A stretch of 64,000 nucleotides of DNA from Haematobia irritans (Eukaryota > Arthropoda > Insecta > Diptera > Muscidae). The stretch spans positions 82,368,003 to 82,432,002 of the forward strand of contig NC_134398.1 in NCBI RefSeq assembly GCF_050003625.1. Reading direction: 5' to 3'. The notes under the pieces were generated by a model. The model was not told the DNA's origin. It saw only the letters and a program-made list of their open reading frames with translations, and searched no databases. This document shows positions 22,442-33,811 of this stretch, piece by piece (within the stretch, counting starts at the first letter, position 1; each line of letters opens with the position of its first letter). A program made the translations under genes and the position numbers.

Positions 22442-23155
22442 CCCTGCCAACATTTTTTTTAATTTGGCGGCACTACTGAGAATCCCCACCACGTCGAAAA
22501 CAATCGTATACGACATCCAAAACTCGTCGGAAAAGCGCCGTCACTATTGAGAAGTTGTACCACCCCAAGTTAATAAATGTAGAACGACGCCAATAAGAGC
22601 CCCTTCAAACTATTTGAAAAAGTGCATTTTAAGGTAGTTGTAAAAGAATCATTGTGGTCAAGTAAACACGATTGTTTAGATGTGTATTAATTTGATTAAA
22701 CATTTATAAATTCTTATAAATATAACATTTATATGACTATCACAGCACAATTAACATAATTTTTTGCATTAGTAAAATAATTATGTTGAGTTACAAGTTG
22801 CAAGTTACATGTGGCAGCGTCTATCAGCCAGTGCTTTTATTCTCGATGGAGGCAGCGTGTCTGGAAAATATTTGAAAAACTATCACTTTATTCCATTTGG
22901 AAAGTCAAAAATTGATAACTATGTTTTCAGCACTTCATTGTCGGTTTTATTTAAATATATTATAAGAAGCTAGTGCCCTTGGTGTTTCACAAAATATAAA
23001 TTGGCTCTTGTAACAATAGTGATGGCAAAATACTTTCATGGACATTTCATACTTTTTCATACGCTTCCACCATCACAGTTGGCGATTGTTGCAGTGTCTC
23101 TTACGAGTCTGTGGTACCGATGAGGATGAAATGGAACTTTGAAATGCTGGCAGGG
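22442..23155. mobile_element. CCCTGCCAACA-ended element, inner copy nested in its own family
   Basis: A 714-bp element with ends CCCTGCCAACATTTT and, on the other strand, CCCTGCCAGCATTTC. Its two halves match the flanking halves of the outer copy (22,093-22,440 and 23,156-25,661 minus its insert), which explains the apparent tandem duplication. The flanks share AT, possibly ATCWCAT. Confidence 0.78.
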
Positions 23156-23539
23156 ATCACATTTAACATAACTTTTTTCATTAATAAAAGAATGATGTGG
23201 ATTTACACGTAGCAAGTTACATATTGCAGCGTCTATTAGCCGTTTGTTTATTCTCGATGAAGGCAGCGTGTCTTGAAAAATATCTCAAAAAACAATCACT
23301 TTATTCCATTTGGAAAGTCGAAAATTGTTCACCATATACCTTTCACAATTTTAAGCGTAATAACTATGTTTTCAGCACTTTGTTTTCGTTTTTGTTTAAA
23401 TATATTATAACAAGTTAGTTGCGCTTGGCGTTTCAGAAAATATAAAATGGCTCTTCTAACAATAGTGATGGCAAAATACTTTCATGTACATTTTGTACTT
23501 TTTGATATGCTTCCCCCATCACAGTTGACGATTGTTGTA

Positions 23540-25598
23540 CACACAAAAAAAAATTTTTTGATTTCAATCACGAAAATCGCGGATTCAATCATTTTTTTAA
23601 TTGAAATGTCTTCAATCACGAAAATGATAGTATCAATCACCCATTTTGATTGAAAACCAACACGATTTTCAATTAAAAATTTATTTGACTTTTGTCACGG
23701 AATCAATTAATTGTGTGATTGAATCAATTAAAAAAGTGATTGATTTTTAACATAAAATTCAATCACAGTTTTAATTGAATCAATTAAAATTTTAATTAAT
23801 TTCGCGACAAAAATCAATCAACTATTTGATTCATTCAATTAAATAAATTATTGAAATTGGCTATAAATTTCAATCAAAAAAATTATATATTGCGACCCCA
23901 AAATCGTATTTAATTTTGTTTGAAATAAAAGAAAATATGTGTTTCTTATAAAACATATTTAATATTTTATTATTTTTTGAATTATGCAATAGACAAATAA
24001 ATTTGGTTCTTGTCATTTGTGGTTTGTTCTAACATAACTTACAAATACAATTACATAAATTGTATAAATCATTATCTTCCTTATAATAATAACCATGATA
24101 GCATGTTCCTTCTAATATGTAGATGCGCCTAGATTTCCAATAAATCAGCAGCCTGTAAGCTAAATTAGTTTTTCTGAAAGTAAACAGAATAATTCGAATT
24201 TAATTTTGTTAAATTAAAAGTTAATTTTGTTAATCATTACCTGCAGAGAATATCAAGTTCAATGCTTAGTTCCAGGTTGCAGATTTATAATCTTCTTTTG
24301 CAGTTGTAGTCTTTTAGCATAAAAAGGTGTATTAAGGAGCTCGGTAATTTAATTTTAGTAACAATTCCTTTCCAAAATTTCCGCACATTGAAATCGTCTA
24401 TTAAAATTTGAACCAATCATAGACAAAAATAAAGAGAAAGCAATGTAATATTTGGTATTATATTGATGATACTTTGCAAATTCTAAAAATAGAAAAAATA
24501 TATAAATGGGAAATACATATTTTTATTATTTTCGGAAATTTTTCATATTTTTAAATCCAAAAGAAAGAACTCTTTTACCATTACATAATTCAGCTCATTA
24601 GTTTATATATCAGATATACTGCTCTCTACTTGGGTTCAAACTGAAAAAGGCAGGTAAAACAAAAATACAATTTAATGCCAACACCACTTCGCAACTTCAA
24701 GGTGAATCTTCCAACAAACACATACCGCTCTTGGTTTTAAGAAAACTAGGAGTGAAAAAAATTATAATTTTAAAAGATCAATACGGTACCCACTTTTTTG
24801 TTGCAAACATATTCTTACATATTTGATAAAATGATGGAGTTGATGGGATTGATTGGTCAATTTCACGAAATAAAATTGTTTACTAAAAGAAATGAATAAA
24901 AAATATATTATTTTAGTCCGTTTAATGTAAACAGGCTTCAATGGAAAACGGTATTCACATTTCACAATTTCTTACCTTCAATACACGTAGATTGTTTTCC
25001 ATTTTTACAATACCACAAAACACAAACACATGTAATTTCAAATGCGTTCTCTCATATATTTTTTCAAACCTTTACCACGTGGCCATTTGTTGTTGCTTTG
25101 CTATGATTTGTTGTTGCGTTCAAAATATTTATGTACACATTTTCAATGCAGCAGACAGAATGTCGCCAATCATGTTTTTCAATTTACGCGAAAAACAAAA
25201 ACCCAACCGTTCGTTACAAGTTACTTCTACAGACTGATCTCTCCATCATACATTGTTGAATAAATATCCATTCTCTTGTTCTCTTTTCGCTCTTTCCATT
25301 GCTCAAAATTATTCAATTTCAATCACAAAGGTGATTGGATCAATCACATGTGTAATTGGAAACGGAAAAAAATTCAATCACGTTTGTAATTGAAAATTAT
25401 TTCCGAATTGATTAACAAATTGATTGAATCAATTAATATTTTAATTGGAAACGTAACAAATATCAATCATTTTTTTAATTGGGTTTTATTCGGATTTGAT
25501 TAAATAATTAATTGAATCAATTAACATATTAATTGAATCCGTTTCCAAATTCAATTAAGTGTTTAATTGAAAAAATGTTGGTGATAATTTTTTGTGTG
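23540..25598. mobile_element. TA-flanked element with AATTGATT-rich subterminal arrays
   Basis: A 2,059-bp element flanked by TA at 23,538-23,539 and 25,599-25,600. The ends are CACACAAAAAAAAATTTTTT and, on the other strand, CACACAAAAAATTATC. About 330 bp inside the left end and 270 bp inside the right end consist of repeated AATTGATTGAAT-type words. The middle is AT-rich and non-coding. The uninterrupted target is visible in the inner copy at 23,090-23,110. Confidence 0.9.
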
Positions 25599-25854
25599 TA
25601 GTGACATTTACGAGTCTGTGGTAGCGATTAGGATGAAATGGAACTTTGAAATGCTGCAGGGCATGCCCGCCTTTCATACACAAGTTCGTGGGTTCGATTC
25701 CTGCTTCGATCGAACACCAAAGAGTTTTTCAGCGGTGGATTACCCACCATAGTAATGCCGGTGACCGTCGCACTGAACGGACGTGTCTTTTTAATAGCAG
25801 ATTATTTCATCGTAATAAGTACTTATTACGAATTTCACATGTGGTGGAAAATTA

Positions 25855-27014
25855 AACCACCATACAGCGAAATTCAAAGTCATCCACTGGGTTGCTAACT
25901 TCAGGGCCCAGTGGACGGGTATCGGCTGAAGTTATGAATTTGGGCTGAGACCAAGAGTCAGGCCCAATTTGTCGACCTGTAGACGGGTCGACAGGTGGCG
26001 ACACTTTAGCAAGTCGAACCTTTTCTAAGGTAACGACATCAAAAGGAGTTAATCCGTCACGAAAGAGATTCAAAGAACGCAGAAATGCTTTGTTTATCCT
26101 AAAGAAATTAGGATCTGTCGACCCAAGTACATTGTCGGCTAAGCAAAGCGATTCCTTAAAATGGGCTCAAGGAATTTTTGAAGCTGGAAAAAGGGAGCGG
26201 TCACCGGATGAATTGCCATCCTCTAAACGGGATCAAAGATAGTTTGTCTCAGTTGCAAAAGACAGTCTTATGATGGCTATCATTAATAACGGAGCATTGG
26301 ACGATATGGCAAAAATGGGGGGAAATTGAGAACGCGATGTCTGGTGTCTACTCAGAGATGCGAAAAAAGTTTCTCGGACCAAGTCCTCGACGGCAAGATG
26401 CTGGATGGTATCATGGACGATATAAGTTAATAGCATTTGCAGACCAGAGGTCTATGTATTGCTTTAAAGCTGCGTTTATGCTAATTGGTGAAGTTTAGGA
26501 AGAAGCCGCTTTGGAGTTAGTCGATAAAAAAGACATACCGGCTAAACCTAGAGCACATGCATGGATACCTGCAAACCCTCCTGATCTTGAGTCGATACTA
26601 AACTGACTAAAGGAATGTAACCCAGATATTCCAACCACCGATTGGAAGTTTGGTCGTTTGGATGAGGTGAATGGACCAAGACGACATGCGGTGTTTATAT
26701 TGAACATTGAGTCGCTGCCACATCTAGCCCAGACCCAAGGATGTGTAAGTTATGACTTTCATGATATCCATATGAAGGTATACAAAAGCGATCAGCCAAA
26801 GGATTCCGAAACGGACAAGCCTCCGGTAGGGTCAGAAGTGAAAAAATCTTGCGAAGCCCAAGGAGACATAAAAACTGCAGACATTGAAGAACATTGTATG
26901 CGTGAAGTTCCACAGGGTCAAACATCACCAGAGCTGGACCGCGGATTGTTGCGAGAGTCACCGAGATCTGTGAAGAGGAAGCCCTTTATGACTCAATTGA
27001 AGCGTCTGATGTGA
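25855..27014 (+). pseudogene. LINE ORF1 protein, frameshifted
   Basis: Translation blocks match the intact ORF1 at 35,021-36,220 from the initiator (ACAGCGAAATTC in place of ATGCAGCG) to the end. The last part is open from DEVNGPRRHAVFILNI (26,658) to 27,014, ending in SVKRKPF and KRLM in a shifted frame. Several frameshifts and stops lie between 26,100 and 26,650. The start ATG is mutated to ACA, so it cannot be translated normally. Confidence 0.82.
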
Positions 27015-27387
27015 CGGTGGTTGAAAATTTGGATAGTTCTACTGTTCCCCAGATAAATTTTCCCTATTGTAAGGCCGCTTGTGCTGCCTTAAAAGTTCTC
27101 CTGATAGGTTAGGTGGCACCCCCAAGTATCAAGCTCACTTAGACTATTCAGTCCATTGTGATACCACATTGGTGAACTTCTCTCTTATCACTGAGTGTTG
27201 CCCGACTCCATGTTAAGCTCAATGACAAGGGACCTCCTTTTTATAGCCGAGTCCGATCGGCGTTCCACATTACAATGAAACCACTTAGAGAAGCTTTGAA
27301 ACCCTCAGTAATGTCACCAGCATTACTGAGGTGGGATAATCCACCGCTGAAAATCTTTTTTGTGTTCGGTTGAAGCAGGAATCGAAC

Positions 27388-28512
27388 CAGCGTTGCCGTT
27401 TTGGTCCGATCGGACCAAAATTGGTCCAAAAGATTTCTAATTTTTAAATTTGGTCCGATGGTCGGACCAAACGAAATTTGGTCCATTTTGGTCCATTTTC
27501 ATAAATTTGGCCAAATTTATAATTTTTTCCTAGAATTTAAAATTTCTATCACATAGTATATGTGCAGTGAAAAAAATATTGACGTGAGGCCAAATTTTTT
27601 CGTGTTTTTAAAATACGAATGCGAATTTTGCTTAGCATAGAAGACGTATTTCTCTAAAATAAAATTTTTTCCCTTGTCCAAACGACTATAAACTTCTCAA
27701 TGAAGTCGGTTTGTCCTTATAGTTAAGTGACTCGACTTAAATTGGGTATCCCAAAATGAAAGAAAATTTCGTTGTACTAAAGTCAAAATGACCTTAATAC
27801 TTCTGAAAATAATTTCAAAATTAATGAAATCGTCTTTAATAGTGTTGACTTTTTGCATCTCGACTATAAAACTAAAAAGCGTTTAAAAATAGGAGATATT
27901 TTTTAAAACTTTATTTTAAAGTCGTTTTTTACTTGAAACATATAATAATTCTCAGTTGTAGTCGAGTCTGAATTTGGAAATTTAAGTAGTCGTTCAGACG
28001 TTTCCAATGGACTTTGATGGAACATGAAGAAAAACAAATTAATACATTAGAATTTGTTTCCTAGAATCAAGTACGCAAAACACAAATTTAAAAAAGAATT
28101 GTGACGTAAATTTCTCCTCACGTCTAGTCTCTGCTTCTTTGGATTGGAATCAATACCACAATCAAAATCTTTGCTTTTTTCAGTGTGGGATTAGATATCA
28201 TTTCAATCACAGAAAATCGAATATTTCGCGTTGATGTCAACCAAAATTGACTTTAAAATTCGACCTTTTCAAACAGTCAATTTTTTTCAAATTTAAAAAA
28301 AGTTGAAAAGTCGACGTTTTGATGTCAACCGCTAAATTATATCAGTTTTTTCTTATTTACTTTACTTTTTTAATAAAATCACTATGTGCAACAATAAAAG
28401 ACTTTTTAAAGCATTTTTTCCTAGAAGTTGGAAATTTGGTCCGCTGGAGGGAATTTTGGTCCGATTTTGGAAAAATTTTGGTCCAAAATAAAATTGTGTA
28501 GTGGCAACGCTG
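27388..28512. mobile_element. hAT element with CAGCGTTGCC ends, AATCGAAC duplication
   Basis: A 1,125-bp element between AATCGAAC at 27,380-27,387 and at 28,513-28,520. The ends are CAGCGTTGCCGTTTTGGTCC and, on the other strand, CAGCGTTGCCACTACAC; TTGGTCCGATCGGACCAAAA follows inside the left end. The target lies inside the SINE's box B. A second right end of this family is at 57,716-57,819. The hAT transposase relic at 1.4-6.1 kb ends in a matching CGGCAACGCTG, so it may be the parent type. Confidence 0.95.
27566..28184. mobile_element. CACTGAAAAAA-type element inside the hAT element
   Basis: About 620 bp from CAGTGAAAAAAATATTG to GCTTTTTTCAGTG, with degraded TA flanks (TG on both sides). 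Related copies lie at about 57,420-57,700, 57,840-58,425 and 58,766-59,410. Non-coding. Confidence 0.65.
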
Positions 28513-28555
28513 AATCGAACCCACAACCTTGTGTATGCAAGGCGGGCATCCAATA

Positions 28556-30337
28556 ACTCCGCTCCAGGTTTCATTAAAACATTGGATGGCAATTGGACAA
28601 CGTCCAGTGAGGAGATGATGGAGGTATTATTGGACACACATTTTCCTGAAAATCAGACCATGTTCTGGGGATGCCACAGTGGCTCAGCGGTCATTTACTA
28701 TCGTGGAATTTGTCTCGGAATCTAGAATAAAATGAGCGTTAGATAGCTTTGGGCCATTCAAATCTCCCGGACCTGATGCAATTACTCCGGCGGAGTTACA
28801 AGCAGTGACTGACAGAATTATCCCTTGATTGACGGTGATATATAAAGGATGTATAAACTTACCATATATTCCAGAAAAGTGGAGGGAAACAAAAGTCGTT
28901 TTCATACCGAAAGCGGGAAAAGCCTCTCAGTCGAGTGCGAAGGATTTCCGACCAATCAGCTTATCCTCATTCCTACTTAAAACTCTGGAGAGGATGATAG
29001 ACATTTATCTTAGAACTAGCATCGATTCAAGTTTGCTATCGAAACGACAGCATGCATACTCGAAGGGCAGGTCTACTGAGACCGCTTTGCATTAACTAGT
29101 CAGCTTTATTGAAAGCTCACTATATATCAATGAATGCACAAGCGTGGCGTTTCTAGACATCGAGGGGGCATTCAATAACGTCCATCCGAGCTCGATATTA
29201 AATGGACTGGCAACTCTGAATGTTGATCCAGGCATACTTAGGCTGCTAGACGAACTGCTAATGAGGAGACGTATTTCGGCCACACTAGGACAAGCAAACA
29301 TACAAAGGTATGTGAACAGTGGCACTCCCCAAGGAGGAGTTCTATCCCCTCTTCTTTGGAATGTTGCCATAAACAACCTTCTGGTTTCCCTAGAAAAAGA
29401 AAGGATAAAAGTGGTGGCATACGCAGACAATGTGGCTCTAGCAGTCAGGGAAAAATTCCCATCCACAATCATAGCCCTCCGGATGACTGAGAAATGGGCG
29501 AAAGAGAATAGTCTTGGAGTAAATCCTGCAAAGACAGAATTAGTCATGTACTGCAAAGATCGCAAAACTCCCACGGTTAAGCCCATATCCTTAGGGGGTA
29601 TTGAAATTCCCTTTGGTGAGTGTGCAAAATACCTTGGCGTTATTCTGGACAGGAAGTTGAACTTGAAGCTTAATATTGAAGAAAGAGTGAGAAAAGCCAC
29701 GATAGCTTTGTACTCGTGCAAAAAGGCAATAGGAAAAAGTGGGGACTAAAACCGAAAATTGTGCATTGGCTATACACGGCAGTGGTTAGACCTATAATGC
29801 TATATGGTGTTGTAGTCTGGTGGCCGGCACTTCAGCAACCGACAGGTTTAGATACAGTTCAGCGTATGGCGTGCTTGTGTATCTCATGCGCATTCAGTAA
29901 GACAGTAACAGATTCCCTTAATGTTATGCTGCATCTATTGCCTTTAGACATTTTGGCCAAATAGTCAGCTGCAACAACGGCTGTGCGGTTGCGCGAGCTA
30001 TTCCTTCGGTCCTCAAAATAATGCCAGATGTGCCTAACGTAGTGGATTACACTCTGGCGAAACCACTTTTCGACAAAATGATTGAAACTCTAATTCCCAA
30101 CAGTGAGGCGTGGTGTACACAGACCACGGGGAATAAAAGATATATAGATTTCTACACTGATGGCCCAAATTGGATGGACAAGTGGGTTTCGGAGTACATT
30201 CTAAAGATCTGGAGCTTCGAATAGCGAAAAGATTACCTGATCACTGTAGTGTTTTTCAGGCTGAAATATTAGCAATAAAAGAGGTGGCGAATTGGCTGAG
30301 AAGTAATGTTCCAAAAATTGTTGGCATTAATATATAC
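28556..30337 (+). pseudogene. LINE ORF2, RT and RNase H part, inactivated
   Basis: The segment opens with APGFIKTLDGNWTTS at the end of the endonuclease linker. RT follows: IYKGCINLPYIPEKW, FRPISLSSFLLKTLE, FLDIEGAFNNV and GTPQGGVLSPLLWN. The catalytic box reads YADN instead of YADD (about 29,418-29,429), which would abolish activity. Stops and frameshifts occur near 29,093, 29,740 and 29,960. RNase H begins FYTDGPNWMD and is cut at 30,337 by the minus-strand LINE, resuming at 36,332 with INIYSDSQPAIKS and WVPGHRNIPGN. Confidence 0.88.
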
Positions 30338-30409
30338 CCTTGCAATACTCCCATCGAAAATTTGCCATCATAACAGCCTTCTCACACAGCATGAGCTTGC
30401 AGGTAGCTA

Positions 30410-31842
30410 CACCCAGAAAAAGTGACCCCTTCTTTAAGTTAAAATGAACTCATTGTGAAGAAAGTTGAACTTCGTATAGCGTCAAAGACATTTTTATTTG
30501 TTTGAACGATGTGATTTTCGTAGAAATTAGGAATAATGCATTCCATATATTAGTTAACATTTTCCTATATTTATATACCACTATACTACAGAATGAAAAA
30601 ATTTAACTAATTTGAATTCATATATGGAATGATTTTATTGAAATTTTTTCATTCATTTCGACAAATCTTACACATTTGTGGTAAAACTTTTACTTCATAA
30701 TTAGAACTGCTTACCTTCGTTTTTAAATACAATTTTATTTATTTCTATAAGCAATTTTATCTTCAATAAAAGACATGTTTTATTAATATATTGAATATAT
30801 TTATTAAGAATCAACAGCATCGAATCTCTTTGAAATATTAGTTTATTATTCCACTATTTCCAATTTCCGTGTGATATTATCAACTGTAAAACGCACTTTT
30901 TCTTCTTCTTGTACTTTTCACTTTTAATAAGTTGCTGCCTAACGATTTTGTCCTCCTTTTACAATTTCAATACCTACAAATATAAAAAATCATAAAACAT
31001 TTTTGTTGCAAAAGGTTAGCGTCACTGAATATTACCTGATAATTGAAGATTCCAAAATGAAGACAAATGAAAGGGTTGTTATTCTGCTGGTGTTTTCTTT
31101 CTTTATACACTATCACGAACATTGATAGATTTATTTAAAAAACGAAAATTTTTCTCACTAATTTAAAATAACAAATATTTTATATATTTTATTTGTTATT
31201 TATTATATTATTTTACCATATTATTTTTTAACAATCTCTCCGAATACCAAAACAACGCGATTCCAACTAAAAAAACAACCGACGCGCAAATATATCGATT
31301 ACACCCACGCGCAAACACATCGATTACGATGACCGGTATCGATTACAGGTAGACAATAGAAATTTAGGAAAATTTCCTATATTCTAACAAGTGTGTTTCC
31401 TTAAGTTTTGAAAGGATTGCATACTTCTTAGTACGAATGAACTAAAATATTTTTCTATGCCAAGTGTTGTTCGTATGTATGAAAAACTTTCTATTATAAA
31501 GGAAGTCGCAATTATCATTTTATAAGAAATTTTACTAATTTTGAGGAAACTTGGTTTTAGTTCGGTTTTTGTTTATTTTTACGAATGCTTTGTTATCGGT
31601 GAACAAAATTTTCTTTTTCAGTAGTAAATTCTTATACCCAGCGAAGAAAATAGTATGAGTAAAATTCCATGCCTTATTCTAGTTAATGAACTATTCCTAA
31701 CTGCTTACAGTTTAGGATTTTTTTACTGAAACGAGTAAATTTTATTATTTTTCACAAAAATTTACCTTAATGGAAATAAAATGGATAAACTATATTGATG
31801 AAAATTTTTTCCTTTAGTTTCGAAGGCACTTTTTTCTGGGTG
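30410..31842. mobile_element. TA-flanked element with CACCCAGAAAAAGTG ends
   Basis: A 1,433-bp element flanked by TA (30,408-30,409 and 31,843-31,844). The ends are CACCCAGAAAAAGTGACC and, on the other strand, CACCCAGAAAAAAGTGCC. It interrupts the 3' part of the minus-strand LINE; the uninterrupted sequence is seen near 18,678. AT-rich and non-coding. Confidence 0.93.
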
Positions 31843-33585
31843 TAGGGGCATACCAACAAATTCTAGTTCCCCTGGAATATGTAAGGTAGTCCCTAGCGTT
31901 GCCAACTCATCCGCTTCGCAGTTCCCCGGTATGTTCCTATGGCCAGACACCCATATTAGGTGAATATTGTACTGCTCAGCCATCTCATTGAGAGATTTGC
32001 GGCAGTCGATTTCGATTTCGAGTTGAGGAATACAGAGTCCAAGGATTTTATTGCAGGTTGACTGTCTGAGTATATATTAATGCCCACATTTTTTGGAACA
32101 TTACTTCTCAGCCAATTCGCCACCTCTCTTATTGCTAATATTTCTGAAAAACAATACAGTGATCAGGTAATCTTTTCGCTATTCGAATTTCCAGATCTTT
32201 AGAATATACTCCGAAACCCACTTGGCCATCCAATTTGGAGCCATCAGTGTAGAAATCTATATATCTTTTATTCCCCGGGGTCCGTGTACACCACGCCTCA
32301 CTGTTGGGAATTAGAGTCTCAAACTTTTTGTCGAAAAGTGGACTCGCCAAAGTGTAATCCACTACGTTAGGCACATCTGGCATTATTTTGAGGACAGAAC
32401 TGTGACCGTAACCTTTTTCCGACCACAGCGATAGTTCGCGCAACCGCACAGCCGTTGTTGCAGCTGAGTGTTTGGCCAAAATGTCTAAAGGCAATAGATG
32501 CAGAATGACATTAAGGGAATTTGTTCCTGTCTTGCTGAATGCGCCTGATGTACACAAACACGCCACCATATAGCATTATAGGTCTAACCACTGCCGTGTA
32601 TAGTCAATGCACAATTTTTGGTTTTAGTCCCCACTTTTTTCCTATTGCCTTTTTGCACGAGTACAAAGCTACAGTTGCCTTCCTCGCCCTTTCTTCAATA
32701 TTAAGCTTAAAGTTCAGCTTCCTGTCCAAAATAACGCCAAGGTATTTTGCACAATCACCAAAGGGAATTTCAATACCCCTAAGGAAATAGGCCTACCCGT
32801 GGGAGTTTTGTGATCTTTGCAGTACATGACTAATTCTGTCTTTGCAGGATTTACCCCAAGACCATTGTCTTTCGCCCATTTCTCAGTCATCCGGAGGGCC
32901 CTCTGAATAATATCTCTGATTGTGGATGGGAATTTTCCCCTGACTGCCAGAGCTACATCATCTGCGTATGCCACCACTTTTATCCTTTCTTTTTCTACAG
33001 TAACCAGAAGGCTATTTATAGCAACATTCCAAAGAAGAGGTGATAGAACTCCTCCTTGGGGAGTGCCTCTGTTCACATACCTTTGTATGTTTGCTTGTCC
33101 TAGTGTGGCTGAAATACGTCTCTTCATTAGCAGTTCGTCTAACAGCCTGAGTATACATGGATCAACATTCAGAGTTGTCAGTCCATTTAATATCGAGCTC
33201 GGATGGACATTATTGAACGCCCTTTCGATGTCTAGAAACGCCACGATTGTGTATTCTTTGACAGATAGTGAGCTTTCAATAAAGCTGACTAGTTCATGTA
33301 GTGCGGTCTCAGTAGACCTGCCCTTCGAGTATGCATGCTGTCGTTTCGAGAACAAACTTGAATCGATGCTAGTTCTAAGATAAATATCTATCATCCTCTC
33401 CAGAGTCTTAAGTAGGAATGAGGATAAGCTGATTGGTCGGAAACCCTTCGCCCTCGAGTGAGAGGCTTTTCCCGCTTTAGGTATGAAAACGACTTTTGTT
33501 TCCCTCCACTTTCCTGGGATATATGATAAGTTGATACATCCTTTATATATCACCGACAACCAGGGGATAATTTTGTCAGTTACAG

Positions 33586-33811
33586 CTTGTAACTCCGCCG
33601 GAGTAATTCCATCAGGTCCAGGGGATTTGAATGGTCCAAAGCTATTTAGCGCTTATCTTATTCTGGTTTCCGATACAATTTCCTCGACAGGAAACGACCT
33701 TGTAACTCCGCCGGAGTAATTCCATCAGGTCCAGGGGATTTGAATGGTCCAAAGCTATTTAGCGCTTATCTTATTCTAGTTTCCGATACAATTTCCTCGA
33801 CAGGAAACGAC
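33586..33811. repeat. 113-bp direct duplication in LINE ORF2
   Basis: Two adjacent 113-bp units (33,586-33,698 and 33,699-33,811) differ at one position that I can see (TTATTCTGG versus TTATTCTAG). Other LINE copies here have one unit. Since 113 is not a multiple of three, it separates the endonuclease and RT frames. Confidence 0.9.

Larger units (their letters stand above)
22093..25661. mobile_element. CCCTGCCAACA-ended element, outer copy
   Basis: The element begins CCATGCCAACATTTTTTG and ends GAAATGCTGCAGGG, an inverted pair with the inner copy's cleaner ends. It lies inside the SINE. It contains an inner copy of its own family at 22,442-23,155 and a TA-flanked element at 23,540-25,598. 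Only 2 bp (CA) is shared at the insertion point, so the superfamily is unknown to me. No coding region was seen. Confidence 0.7.
22055..25759 (+). repeat. tRNA-derived SINE, split by a 3.6-kb insertion
   Basis: The SINE head (GAGCCACCGTGGTACAATGG, 22,055-22,092) continues at 25,662 with CATGCCCGCC, box B GGGTTCGATTCCTGC, and the SINE body GCGGTGGATTACCCACC to about 25,759. The body then gives way to the plus-strand LINE. The intact order can be checked against the minus-strand SINE at 27,104-28,567. Confidence 0.8.
27104..28567 (-). repeat. tRNA-derived SINE with long 3' body, split by a hAT element
   Basis: Read on the minus strand: head from ATGCCCGCCTTGCATACA with box B GTTGTGGGTTCGATTC, then the body (GCGGTGGATTATCCCACC, GAGGGTTTCAAAGCTTCTC, CTCAGTGATAAGAGAGAAG) to a GTGCCACCTAACCTA end near 27,104. 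A hAT element occupies 27,388-28,512. The head lacks its first part where it meets LINE sequence (GCATCCA..AACTCCGCTCC). Confidence 0.8.

Noticed and set aside
22093..23660. Tandem segmental duplication
   Set aside because: The repeated halves are explained better by a copy of the CCCTGCC-ended element inserted into another copy.
25042..25263. Overlapping 73-98 codon frames inside the 23.5-25.6 kb element
   Set aside because: No domain is visible and the frames overlap each other in an AT-rich non-coding element.
32922..33383. 153-codon plus-strand frame (and other 90-150 codon frames opposite the LINE)
   Set aside because: It is the complementary-strand shadow of the LINE reverse transcriptase.
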